This document shows, piece by piece, positions 44,238 to 60,596 of a stretch of DNA of 64,000 bases (position 1 is the stretch's first letter; the number at the start of each line of letters is the position of its first letter). Below the pieces are notes generated by a model. The model was not told the DNA's origin, searched no databases, and was given only the letters and a program-made list of their open reading frames with translations. The position numbers were made by a program, and so were the translations under genes. This DNA is from Rhodobacter sp. TJ_12 (GTDB lineage: Bacteria > Pseudomonadota > Alphaproteobacteria > Rhodobacterales > Rhodobacteraceae): assembly GCF_020023995.1 (NCBI RefSeq), contig NZ_NRRD01000002.1:62001-126000 (forward strand). The letters run 5' to 3'.

Positions 44238-45671
44238 TCAGGTTGGAAATTCGGAAAGGCCGATCCGTGCCTTGCCGGTCTCCGGTTTCTTGGGGAACAG
44301 GCTGCCGGGGCGGGCCAACGGCCCGAGCACGGCAAGAGTAGTGAAGAGAAGTCCGATTTCGGTGACATAGACCACCGAATAGCCGAGCGCGGGGTCCGAC
44401 AGGGCCCCGAGGCTGCCCGTTTCGACGGCGTGCGCCACGAGGTCGCGCAGCGCCCCGCCAAAAAACACCGCAAGCCCCGCCGCCGTGGCCTGCGCTGCGC
44501 CCCAGGCGCCGAGCGCGATGCCCGAAGCACCCCGCACGATCACCATCATCGCCACGGTCAACGTGGCAATGCCAAATGTGCCGCTGCCAAGGCCGATGCC
44601 AAGGGCGGCGACGAAGAACAGGATTTTGCTGTCAAACAACGCCGAAAGCAGCACCGCGGTAAAGGCCACGATGCCGATCAAAATGCCACGCGCGGCCAGC
44701 CGGTGCGCCGTAGCGCCCTGCGCGAGCCGCCGCGCGGCCCAGATAAAGCCGACGAGCGCACCGAAGCTCCAGCTTGCGGTGAGCAAAGTCGTCATGCTCA
44801 CGGGCAGTTTCAACACCTGTCCACCATAGGGTTCGAGCAGCACATCTTGCATATTGAACCCAAGTGTCCCGATCATCACCACGGCAAGAAGCCGCATCGC
44901 CCCCGGTTCGGCGGCCAAAAGGCCCCATGCTTCGCGGAAAGTTTGGCGCGGCGCCTCCCTTTCGGCCTTTGTCATAGGGCGTATGACCTCTTGTTTCCAA
45001 AGTGCGACCACGTTCAGCACCAGCGTCATTGCGCCGCAGGCCTGCACCACACGAATAAGCGTGATCTGGTCGAAATCGCGCAAAAAGAACCCCACGACGA
45101 GCGCAGAGATTCCCATGCCGACAAGGAACATGACGTAAAGCAGCGCCACGACGCGGGGCCGGGTTTCCTCGGTCGCGCGGTCGGCGGCCAAGGCAAGCCC
45201 CGCCGTTTGGGTCATATGCATGCCCAGACCGGCCATCAAGAAGGCGATCCCGGCAAACACTTCACCGGCCCAATCGGGGCCCATGATCTGATCGCCCGAC
45301 AAAAGAATCAGCGCAAATGGCATCAGCGCCAAGCCGCCCATCTGCCACAGCGAGCCAAACCACAGGTAGGGGATCCGTTTCCAGCCGATGGCGGAGCGGT
45401 AGGTGTCCGATCGGTGCCCCAGCACCGCCCGGAAAGGGGCCACCAGAACCGGGATCGAGATCATCGCCGCAACGACAAGCGCCGGAACGCTCATCTCGAC
45501 GATCATCACCCGGTTCAGCGTGCCCAAAAGCAGAACCTGCGCCATCCCGACCGAAATCTGAAACAGCGACAGCCGCATGAGTTGGCGCAGCGGCAATTCC
45601 TTAGATGCGGCCTCGGCAAAGGGCATCCAAGTATGCGCCAGCGACGCCAACATGCGGCGAGACAGGATCAT
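44238..45671 (-). CDS. lhaA: Light-harvesting 1 assembly protein LhaA (PucC/BCD family)
   Basis: A 477-aa major-facilitator-like protein with about 12 helices. The N-terminal LRQLMRLSLFQISVGMAQ and 'RVMIVEMSVPALVVAAM' mark the PucC/LhaA/Orf428 family. Its place between bchM and puhA identifies LhaA, which helps assemble LH1. The ATG at 45671 overlaps the bchM stop (ATGA). It is a paralogue of the gene at 60593. Confidence 0.92.
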   Translation of the reverse strand: MILSRRMLASLAHTWMPFAEAASKELPLRQLMRLSLFQISVGMAQVLLLGTLNRVMIVEMSVPALVVAAMISIPVLVAPFRAVLGHRSDTYRSAIGWKRIPYLWFGSLWQMGGLALMPFALILLSGDQIMGPDWAGEVFAGIAFLMAGLGMHMTQTAGLALAADRATEETRPRVVALLYVMFLVGMGISALVVGFFLRDFDQITLIRVVQACGAMTLVLNVVALWKQEVIRPMTKAEREAPRQTFREAWGLLAAEPGAMRLLAVVMIGTLGFNMQDVLLEPYGGQVLKLPVSMTTLLTASWSFGALVGFIWAARRLAQGATAHRLAARGILIGIVAFTAVLLSALFDSKILFFVAALGIGLGSGTFGIATLTVAMMVIVRGASGIALGAWGAAQATAAGLAVFFGGALRDLVAHAVETGSLGALSDPALGYSVVYVTEIGLLFTTLAVLGPLARPGSLFPKKPETGKARIGLSEFPT

Positions 45672-46342
45672 GGCCGATACTCCAGACATTCGGAGATGTA
45701 AAAGCCCACCGCCACGCGATCGATGCGCAGCAGCCAGCCCCCCACATGTTTTTGCAGCTTTTCAAGTGCATGCGGGATCATCACCGGCGAACGGTTGGAC
45801 CGCGGGAACAGCTTGCCCACCCCCCAGAACGCCATCAGGAACGGCGTTTTCGGGGCCACGGTAAAAACGATCGCGCTATGGGTGCGCGCGCCCAGATTGG
45901 TCAGGATCTTGCCGATGTCATCGGCGCGGTAATAGATCAGGCTGTCCATCGCGATGACATAATCGAACTGGCCAAGCGCCGGATCGGTCATGTCGCCCGC
46001 CATGAAGGTGACCTTTTCGCGTAGCGCCGGATCAAGCCGATCTTGCGCGACCGAAATGAGCTGCGGCGAGATATCCACCGCCAGAACCTCGGCCCCGCGT
46101 TTGGCAAGCTCTGCCGTCATCAGCCCGGTGCCGCAGCCCGCATCCAGCACACGGCACCCCGTCAGGTCTTCAGGCAGACGCGACAGCATGATCGCGCGCA
46201 TCTGGTCGCGGCCCTCGCGAACCGTTTGGCGGACCTTAGAGATTTTCGCATCCGATTGGGTCAGCCGTTCCCAGGCGCGGGTCGCGGTGCGGTCGAAATA
46301 GTGTTCGACGCGGTCGCGAATGGCTACATAGTCATTGGCCAT
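45668..46342 (-). CDS. bchM: Magnesium protoporphyrin IX O-methyltransferase
   Basis: A 224-aa SAM-dependent methyltransferase that esterifies Mg-protoporphyrin IX. SAM motif VLDAGCGTGLMTAELA; N-terminal 'VEHYFDRTATRAWERLT' is characteristic of BchM. Start ATG 46342, one base after the bchL stop. The 3' end overlaps lhaA by 4 bp. Confidence 0.96.
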   Translation of the reverse strand: MANDYVAIRDRVEHYFDRTATRAWERLTQSDAKISKVRQTVREGRDQMRAIMLSRLPEDLTGCRVLDAGCGTGLMTAELAKRGAEVLAVDISPQLISVAQDRLDPALREKVTFMAGDMTDPALGQFDYVIAMDSLIYYRADDIGKILTNLGARTHSAIVFTVAPKTPFLMAFWGVGKLFPRSNRSPVMIPHALEKLQKHVGGWLLRIDRVAVGFYISECLEYRP

Positions 46343-46343
46343 A

Positions 46344-54212
<7,869 letters not shown>

Positions 54213-54275
54213 AGTGGCAGCCAGCCTTTCTTCGTGGGCGCGCAGTGGCTGTCAGGTTAGGCAGTGGCGTCGAAG

Positions 54276-54293
54276 TGTCAACGAAAACTTACA
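54276..54293. promoter_or_regulatory. PpsR/CrtJ binding site upstream of bchF
   Basis: TGTCAACGAAAACTTACA, an exact TGT-N12-ACA match to the PpsR/CrtJ consensus, 64 bp upstream of the bchF start, where binding would repress in air. Confidence 0.8.
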
Positions 54294-54511
54294 CTCTTGC
54301 GCCGCGCCGAAACGCCGCTGCCGCGCCGGGGCGGGCAGCCTAGCGGGGGTCTGTGACGCCTGGGTGACGGGGCCATTCCGTCTGTCGCGGGGTGTGCGGC
54401 CAAGTGTCGCAATCGCTTATGTAAAAGGGGTTTTCGCGGGGGGGGGGTGATGTGGCGTTTTCTGAGGCCTGTCTGGCCGTAGTTCTTGCCACTGTGCCCG
54501 TTGTCGCACCT

Positions 54512-54529
54512 TGTCAATTTGGGTGGACA
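54512..54529. promoter_or_regulatory. PpsR/CrtJ binding site upstream of ppaA
   Basis: TGTCAATTTGGGTGGACA, an exact TGT-N12-ACA box, 48 bp before the ATG at 54560 and 112 bp before the ATG at 54641. The two sites at 54276 and 54512 (236 bp apart) could be bound cooperatively. Confidence 0.75.
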
Positions 54530-54640
54530 TGCGTGGCTTGGTGGTGTCGAATAGATGGAATGGGGGGAAGCCCCCTAAATTATGTTCCGCTCGCGGGGGT
54601 GGGGAAGACCTTCCGCGAACGTTGGGTTTCGGGGACTCTG

Positions 54641-55393
54641 ATGCGGGATATCCGGTTTGAAGTTGAGCAGGGCAACAGCCTTGACGGGTTTGTTGGTCTT
54701 GCGATCGAGGCGATGGGGCGGCTTGCCGCGCGTCGCCGAAATGGAGTGGGAGAGCTGCGGACCGCGCTTGTAAACAGGTTGGTCGAGCTTGCTACGGGTC
54801 CAGAGCTTGGTGCGATGGATCTGTGTCTCGATGATTTCCGGGCGGCCTTCGTGGCCCCTGAAGACATTGCCTCCCAATATGTTCCCGCGGCGGCCCGGAA
54901 TATCGGGGTGGCGTGGGAAGCCGACCAGATCAGCTTCGCGCAGGTCACGGTCGGCATTGCCCGTTTGCAGGAACTTTTGCATGCGGTGCAGGCAGATTAC
55001 ACAGCGGATTCGTCGGACCCGACGAATACCTCGACGGTGCTCCTGATCGTGCCGCCCGGTGAGCAACATACGCTTGGCTCGCTGATTGTCGCGATGGGGC
55101 TTCGCCGCAGAGGCATATCGGTGCGGATGCTTTTCGCCCCGGGCTTAAGCGATCTGTCCCGGCTGATGGCCACAAACCGCTTCGATGCGGCGTTGATCAC
55201 AGTTGGCAGCATGGAGAGGGTTGAAATCTCCGCCAAACTGGTGAAAACCCTTTCTAGCCTGACTAAGGGGCGGATGCGGGTTGCAATTGGTGGCGCTATC
55301 GTCGCGCAGCGCGCGGAGGCACTCGCCAAGACCGGTGCAGACCTTGTGACGAATGACTTGTCGGTCGTCATATCGGAATTTGCTCTGGCGTAA
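54641..55393 (+). CDS. ppaA: PpaA/AerR antirepressor, B12-binding
   Basis: A 250-aa regulator (from ATG 54641, preceded by GGGGA). It has a helical segment followed by a Rossmann-like B12-binding domain with His143 in GEQHTLGS and WEADQISFAQVTVGIARLQ before it, the signatures of AerR/PpaA. R. capsulatus AerR binds cobalamin and blocks the repressor CrtJ. An in-frame ATG at 54560 would add 27 residues and a GTG at 54452 would add 63; R. capsulatus makes a long and a short form, so more than one start may be used. It lies upstream of ppsR and in the same direction. Confidence 0.88.
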   Translation: MRDIRFEVEQGNSLDGFVGLAIEAMGRLAARRRNGVGELRTALVNRLVELATGPELGAMDLCLDDFRAAFVAPEDIASQYVPAAARNIGVAWEADQISFAQVTVGIARLQELLHAVQADYTADSSDPTNTSTVLLIVPPGEQHTLGSLIVAMGLRRRGISVRMLFAPGLSDLSRLMATNRFDAALITVGSMERVEISAKLVKTLSSLTKGRMRVAIGGAIVAQRAEALAKTGADLVTNDLSVVISEFALA

Positions 55394-55466
55394 CTGAGAA
55401 CGGTTCTGGGTCGAGAACGACGGAGGAAGGCTGAAAGACGAGGCACGGGTTAGGAAAGGTTTCGCC

Positions 55467-56876
55467 GTGACATCCGATGGAAGCTTCTTGATCCGGCGGG
55501 AGGCCTTGCTGAGGGTCCCACCCGCCTTGCTGGCCGACATCGTGACCTCGGCTTGCGATATTGCGCTTGTCGTCACGCAAGATGGCGTTGTCGATCTTGT
55601 CCTGACCAATCCGCAGCTTGGCCCGTCGGACCGTTTCGCCCAATGGCAAGGCCGGGCGCTTTCGGCCTTGTTCAGCCCCGAAAGCTATCAAAAACTGCAA
55701 ACCCGGCTTGAGACAGAGCTGGACCCGCACCGGCCGATGGTGCTGGAACTGACGCATCTGTGCGAGACGATCCAATTCCCCATCCGCTACACGCTAACGC
55801 GCACCGATGATGATGGTCGGGTGCTGATGATTGGGCGCGATATGCGTCCGATTGCCGAGGTGCAGCAGCAGCTTGTGAAGGCGCAATTGGCGCTGGAACG
55901 CGATTACGAAGCGCAGCGCGAGCTGGAAACCCGCTATCGCGTGCTGATGGAAGCCAATCCCGCGCCTTTGGTGATGGTGTCCATGTCCACCGCGCGGATT
56001 GTCGATCTGAATGCCTCTGCCGCGACCTTGATCGGGGCGACGCGGGCGGAATTGATCGATGCGCCGGTCGCAAATGAGCTGGAGGGGCGCCGCAAAGGCG
56101 AATTCCTTGAGGCGCTGGCAAAGGTGGCGGCGGATGATCCGCTGGCGTCGCTTGATCTGACGATCCGGCGTTCAAAGCGCAAGGTCGCGGTTTCGGCCAC
56201 GCTGTTTCGGGCTGCGGGCGACCGGTTGCTGTTGTGCCGCCTTGGCCAAAGCGAGGCCGCGCGTCCGCGCAATGACGATGTGGGCGAATTGGCCGAACGG
56301 CTGTTTCACAAGGGCATCGATGCAATGGTGTTCCTGGAGGCCGATGGCACGATCCGCGCCGCCAATGACGCCTTTCTTTACCTGACCGATGCGGGCTCCA
56401 CCTCGATGGTGCAGGGGCGGTCTTTTGCCGATTTCCTGTCGCGCGGCACGATCGACCTCAATGTGATGCTGGATAACGTCAAACGCATTGGTCATTTGCG
56501 CCATTACGTGACGCGGCTGAATACCGATTTCTCTGGGCAGGTGTCGGTCGAATTGTCCGCCACGCTATTTTCCGAACGCGCCACGCCGACAATTGCGCTG
56601 GTGATCCGCGATTCCAACCTTGCCGATGCGACCCGGATCTTGCCGGGGGTGACCAGCAACGAGGGGCTGCGCAATGTGATGCAGATGGTCGGCTATGCGA
56701 CCTTGCGCGACATCGTGGCCGAGACGACCGAGATCATCGAAAAGATGTGTATCGAAACGGCGCTGGAATTGACCGGCAACAACCGCGTGGCCGCGGCGGA
56801 GCTTTTGAGCCTGTCGCGCCAGTCGCTTTATGTGAAGCTGCGCAAGTTCGGTCTGTTGAGCAAGGAAGTCGACTGA
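55467..56876 (+). CDS. ppsR: Redox-sensing photosystem repressor PpsR/CrtJ
   Basis: A 469-aa transcription factor: N-terminal domain, two further PAS domains (about 160-250 and 280-370) and a C-terminal Fis-type HTH (GNNRVAAAELLSLSRQSLY). Two cysteines match the redox pair of R. sphaeroides PpsR (C251/C424): C257 in LLLCRLGQ and C428 in KMCIETA. Oxidation is known to favour binding to TGT-N12-ACA. The start is a GTG at 55467 with GAAAGG upstream. Its own target boxes lie before bchF, ppaA and bchE. Confidence 0.95.
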   Translation: MTSDGSFLIRREALLRVPPALLADIVTSACDIALVVTQDGVVDLVLTNPQLGPSDRFAQWQGRALSALFSPESYQKLQTRLETELDPHRPMVLELTHLCETIQFPIRYTLTRTDDDGRVLMIGRDMRPIAEVQQQLVKAQLALERDYEAQRELETRYRVLMEANPAPLVMVSMSTARIVDLNASAATLIGATRAELIDAPVANELEGRRKGEFLEALAKVAADDPLASLDLTIRRSKRKVAVSATLFRAAGDRLLLCRLGQSEAARPRNDDVGELAERLFHKGIDAMVFLEADGTIRAANDAFLYLTDAGSTSMVQGRSFADFLSRGTIDLNVMLDNVKRIGHLRHYVTRLNTDFSGQVSVELSATLFSERATPTIALVIRDSNLADATRILPGVTSNEGLRNVMQMVGYATLRDIVAETTEIIEKMCIETALELTGNNRVAAAELLSLSRQSLYVKLRKFGLLSKEVD

Positions 56877-57112
56877 GTCTTGCGCGGCCGCTGCGCGATG
56901 CGACTCGCCTTGTCTGCGCGATGTGGCGGGGCAGGGGTGCGAAATCGCGTTTGCGTGATTCATCATTTGCCAATTGCGGTAGACGGAATGCCGCAGTTTG
57001 CCCCCCTTGAAAGCGCGCGCGCCATGACGGGCAAGCTGTCTAGCGGCTGGCACAAAGGCTGCGCCACCCCGTCGCAGGCGGGCGTTCCGCCGCGCAGGGT
57101 ATTTTGAAAGCT

Positions 57113-57124
57113 TTGTTATAACAA
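57113..57124. promoter_or_regulatory. 12-bp perfect palindrome upstream of bchE
   Basis: TTGTTATAACAA, AT-rich in a GC-rich gap, 88 bp before the PpsR box. It has TTG...CAA ends like an FNR box, but the spacing is 6 rather than 8 bases. It is an unassigned candidate operator. Confidence 0.35.
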
Positions 57125-57211
57125 TGGGTTGGGGGCTCGCGCAGGGCCGCAATTCACGGGTGCGGCAATTTTCTGCATTTGACCTGTGCCAATTAATGTG
57201 GTTGGGATTGT

Positions 57212-57229
57212 TGTCAACTGAGGTTTACA
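57212..57229. promoter_or_regulatory. PpsR/CrtJ binding site upstream of bchE
   Basis: TGTCAACTGAGGTTTACA, exact TGT-N12-ACA, ending 22 bp before the bchE ATG. Its half-site TTGTCA could overlap a promoter -35 element. Confidence 0.8.
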
Positions 57230-57251
57230 CCTACGCCCTGGAGGGTCAGCC

Positions 57252-58994
57252 ATGCGTATCCTTTTCGTCCACCCCAATTACCACTCCGGCGGGGCCGAGA
57301 TCGCGGGGAACTGGCCCCCGGCTTGGGTCGCCTATCTTGCCGGTCACCTGAAGAAGAATGGCTTCGACGACATTCATTTCATCGATGCGATGACGATGGA
57401 TGTGTCGGATGACGAATTGCGGCGCCGGATCGCCGAGTTGCAACCCGATCTGGTGGGTGTGACGGCGATTACTCCCTCCATCTATCAAGCGGAAGAAACG
57501 CTGAAGATCGCCAAGGAAGCCGCGCCGCATGCGGTTGGCCTGCTGGGCGGCGTCCATGCGACCTTCATGTTCCGTCAGGTGCTGTCGGAAGCGCCGTGGA
57601 TCGATGCGATCGTGCGTGGGGAAGGCGAAGAAATTCTGGTCGAAGTCGCGCAATGCGTGGCCGAGGGCCGCTGGCCGGAAGATCGCAAAGCGATCAAGGG
57701 TCTGGCCTTCCATGAAGGCGAAGAGATCGTCTCGACCCAAGCCGCGCCGACGGTGAAGGATATCGACAGCCTGAAACCCGACTGGTCGCTGATTGAGTGG
57801 GAACATTACATCTATATCCCGCTGAACGTGAAAGTCGCGATCCCGAACATGGCGCGCGGCTGCCCGTTCACGTGCTCGTTCTGCTCGCAATGGAAATTCT
57901 GGCGCGATTATCGCGTCCGCTCGCCCAAAGCGGTGGTCGATGAGATCGAAGATCTGGTCGAAAACCATGGCGTGGGCTTCTTCATCCTTGCCGACGAAGA
58001 ACCGACGATCAACAAGAAGAAATTCGTCGAATTCTGCCAAGAGATGATCGACCGTGGTCTGAACCACAAGATCAAATGGGGCATCAACACCCGCGTGACC
58101 GATATCTATCGCGACCGCGATCTGCTGAAGTTCTACCGCGAAGCCGGTCTGGTGCACATCTCGCTGGGCACCGAGGCTGCGGCGCAGCTCAGCCTTGATA
58201 TCTTCAACAAAGAAACCACCGTCGCCGAAAACAAAGAGGCGATCCGGTTGCTGCGCGAAGCCGATATCTTCACCGAGGCGCAGTTCATCGTTGGCATGGA
58301 CAACGAGACCAAGGAAACGCTGGAAGAAACCTACCAGATGGTGTGGGACTGGCAGCCGGACCTTGCGAACTGGTCGATGTATACGCCGTGGCCGTTCACG
58401 CCGCTGTTCCAAGAACTGCGCGATCAGGTCGAGGTCTTCGACTTCTCGAAATACAACTTCGTGACGCCGATCATGAAACCCAAGGCGCTGACGCGCGGCG
58501 AGCTTCTGGACGGTGTGATGAACAACTACCGCCGCTTCTACATCAAGAAGGCGCTGTTCCACTATCCGTGGCGCGGCACCGGCTTCCGCCGCCGCTACTT
58601 GCTGGGCTGCCTCAAGGCATTCCTCAAGGCCGGTGTGGGTCGCACCTTCTATGACCTTGGCAAAGCTGGCTATTGGGGCCCGCAGTCGAAAGACAAGGTG
58701 GACTGGAAATTCGACGAAACGCGCAAGATTGCCGATGCGCAGGTCGCCGACTGGGAAGCCGCTGCCGAGCGTTCGCGCAAGCACAAGGAACGTCAGGAAG
58801 CGGTGCGCGCCCAGATGAAAGAGCGTGCGGGCGAGCGCAATAACGCCAACTTCGTCTTGGCCTCGGATGCCGAGGACGAGTTCGATCTGTCGCCCGAAAC
58901 GCACGAGGCCCGTTCGGCCGAGCATGCCGGGGAAACCACCGCGCCGATGGCGTGTGGCGGTGGCAAGGCCCAGATGGTCGACGCCGCGGAATAA
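57252..58994 (+). CDS. bchE: Anaerobic Mg-protoporphyrin IX monomethyl ester cyclase
   Basis: A 580-aa B12-dependent radical-SAM enzyme that forms the isocyclic ring using water. The N-terminal ~130 residues are the cobalamin-binding domain ([16 protein letters not shown]). The cluster cysteines are C204, C208 and C211 (CPFTCSFC). A charged C-terminal tail follows. Start ATG 57252 with GGAGGG upstream. It is first in the bchEJG-orf428-bchP-idi operon. Confidence 0.97.
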   Translation: MRILFVHPNYHSGGAEIAGNWPPAWVAYLAGHLKKNGFDDIHFIDAMTMDVSDDELRRRIAELQPDLVGVTAITPSIYQAEETLKIAKEAAPHAVGLLGGVHATFMFRQVLSEAPWIDAIVRGEGEEILVEVAQCVAEGRWPEDRKAIKGLAFHEGEEIVSTQAAPTVKDIDSLKPDWSLIEWEHYIYIPLNVKVAIPNMARGCPFTCSFCSQWKFWRDYRVRSPKAVVDEIEDLVENHGVGFFILADEEPTINKKKFVEFCQEMIDRGLNHKIKWGINTRVTDIYRDRDLLKFYREAGLVHISLGTEAAAQLSLDIFNKETTVAENKEAIRLLREADIFTEAQFIVGMDNETKETLEETYQMVWDWQPDLANWSMYTPWPFTPLFQELRDQVEVFDFSKYNFVTPIMKPKALTRGELLDGVMNNYRRFYIKKALFHYPWRGTGFRRRYLLGCLKAFLKAGVGRTFYDLGKAGYWGPQSKDKVDWKFDETRKIADAQVADWEAAAERSRKHKERQEAVRAQMKERAGERNNANFVLASDAEDEFDLSPETHEARSAEHAGETTAPMACGGGKAQMVDAAE

Positions 58995-59006
58995 GGGGGT
59001 AAGACC

Positions 59007-59645
59007 ATGAGCGCGGCGCCGCTTGACGCGCAAGACGAGCCCCGTATCGGGCCGAATGCGATCTTGCAGACCATCGCCGTGCTCGACCGCCACCTTGGTC
59101 GTGCCGCGCGCGACCGGGTGATGGCTTTGGCCGGGGTGCCCGTCCCCCCGGCCGACAGCGGGATGCTGCCCGAAAGCCAATGCCATGCCGTGCATCAGGC
59201 TTTGCGGGTGGATCAAGGCGAGAAATCCGAGGGCCTGTTGTGGCTCTCGGGGCTTGCCACGGGCGATTACATCCTCGCCAATCGTATTCCCGGCTTTGCC
59301 CAGACCATCATCAAGGCATTGCCCGCCGCGCTTGGCGCGCGGGTTTTGGCCAAGGCGATCACGAAACACGCCTGGACCTTCGTGGGGTCCGGGCAGTTTC
59401 AGGTCGAGGGGTTCAAGCCGCTGACTTTCCGGATCGATGGAAACCCGCTGCGCGCCGAGCGCGCCGAGCGCCCCGCTTGCCATTGGCATGCGGCGGTGTT
59501 CCAGCGGCTGTTTTCCACGCTGGTCTGGCCCGATTGCAAGGTCGAGGAAATCTCTTGCGCCTCGGTCGGCTCCGGGCCCTGCCGCTTCGTTTTGCACCCG
59601 CAGGGCGGCCAAGCGCCGCACTCTGCGCCTGTCCACTCGGGCTGA
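59007..59645 (+). CDS. bchJ: BchJ, 4-vinyl-reductase (V4R) domain protein
   Basis: A 212-aa protein with the V4R domain ('VEEISCASVGSGPCRFVLHP' and the preceding 'GEKSEGLLWLSGLATGDYI'). In Rhodobacter, BchJ affects protochlorophyllide vinyl handling; a direct reductase activity is doubtful, as BciA/BciB do this. It lies 12 bp after bchE. Confidence 0.9.
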   Translation: MSAAPLDAQDEPRIGPNAILQTIAVLDRHLGRAARDRVMALAGVPVPPADSGMLPESQCHAVHQALRVDQGEKSEGLLWLSGLATGDYILANRIPGFAQTIIKALPAALGARVLAKAITKHAWTFVGSGQFQVEGFKPLTFRIDGNPLRAERAERPACHWHAAVFQRLFSTLVWPDCKVEEISCASVGSGPCRFVLHPQGGQAPHSAPVHSG

Positions 59646-59681
59646 GCCTCGCGCCCGCCCGCCAAACCGGTTCGATCGACC

Positions 59682-60596
59682 ATGAGCGCCCCAGACAGTC
59701 TGACGACCCAACGCACCCTTCCCGAGCCGCGCGCGATGCTGCGGCTGATCAAACCCGTGACATGGTTCCCGCCGATGTGGGCCTATCTGTGCGGCGCGGT
59801 TTCGTCGGGGGTGTCGATGTGGGCCAATCTCGGCATGGTGATCTTGGGGATCATCCTTGCCGGGCCGATTGTTTGCGGCATGTCGCAAGCCGCAAATGAT
59901 TGGTGTGACCGGCATGTGGATGCGATCAATGAACCTGATCGTCCGATCCCCTCGGGGCGTATTCCGGGCTATTGGGGGCTTTACATCGCGCTGGCGATGT
60001 CGGCGCTGTCTTTGGTGGTGGGCTGGCAGTTGGGCACTTGGGGCTTTGGTGCCACCGTGCTGGGCGTGCTGGCGGCTTGGGCCTATTCGGTTGAACCCGT
60101 GCGGCTGAAGCGTTCGGGCTGGTGGGGGCCGGGCCTTGTGGGCATCGCCTATGAGGGCCTGCCGTGGATCACCGGGGCTGCCGTGCTTTTGGCGACAACG
60201 GGCGCCGCGCCGACCTTCCCCATCGTGGTGATGGCCACGCTTTACGCACTGGGCGCGCATGGCATCATGACGATCAATGATTTCAAGGCGATCGAGGGTG
60301 ACCGCAAGCTGGGCATCAAATCGTTGCCTGCTGTTTATGGCCCCGAAGTCGCGGCCAAGATCGCCTGCACCGTGATGGGCCTTGCGCAGGCGCTGGTGAT
60401 CTCGATGCTGTTCTTGTTTGGCAAACCCTATCACGCGGGCGCCGTGCTGTTGCTGCTGTTTGGCCAGTTTTGGGCGATGGGCGTGTGGATGCGCGACCCC
60501 GAGGGCAAGGCGCCGTGGTATAACGGCACCGGCGTGGTGATGTATGTTTCGGGCATGATGATCACCGCCTTTGCGATCCGGGGCATGGTGATATGA
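59682..60596 (+). CDS. bchG: Bacteriochlorophyll synthase (chlorophyll synthase)
   Basis: A 304-aa UbiA-family prenyltransferase with about nine helices that esterifies bacteriochlorophyllide with geranylgeranyl-PP. The first Asp-rich motif is NDWCDRHVDAINEPDRPIPS, the second lies in NDFKAIEGDRKLGIKS. It overlaps orf428 by 4 bp. Confidence 0.96.
   Translation: MSAPDSLTTQRTLPEPRAMLRLIKPVTWFPPMWAYLCGAVSSGVSMWANLGMVILGIILAGPIVCGMSQAANDWCDRHVDAINEPDRPIPSGRIPGYWGLYIALAMSALSLVVGWQLGTWGFGATVLGVLAAWAYSVEPVRLKRSGWWGPGLVGIAYEGLPWITGAAVLLATTGAAPTFPIVVMATLYALGAHGIMTINDFKAIEGDRKLGIKSLPAVYGPEVAAKIACTVMGLAQALVISMLFLFGKPYHAGAVLLLLFGQFWAMGVWMRDPEGKAPWYNGTGVVMYVSGMMITAFAIRGMVI

Larger units (their letters stand above)
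54213..54640. promoter_or_regulatory. Divergent bchF / ppaA control region
   Basis: About 430 bp between the two starts. It holds two exact TGT-N12-ACA boxes (described separately) and G/C-tracts (54434-54448 is a G run). No other gene is credible except the possible N-terminal extension of ppaA. Both promoters must lie here. Confidence 0.7.
56877..57251. promoter_or_regulatory. ppsR-bchE intergenic region
   Basis: 375 bp with no gene. It holds the bchE promoter region with a PpsR box (57212-57229), a 12-bp palindrome (57113-57124) and a small hairpin TGCGG...CCGCA at about 56979-56998. GGAGGG precedes the bchE ATG. Confidence 0.65.

Noticed and set aside
54403-54421. Further PpsR-like box (TGTCGCAATCGCTTATGT)
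   Set aside because: The right half is TGT, not ACA, so symmetry is lost.
57113-57124. FNR/FnrL box upstream of bchE
   Set aside because: FNR boxes have TTG-N8-CAA; here the spacing is six bases, so it is reported only as an unassigned palindrome.
57246-60434. 1062-codon minus-strand frame opposite bchE-bchJ-bchG
   Set aside because: It spans three well-identified genes on the other strand, so it is a codon-bias artefact.
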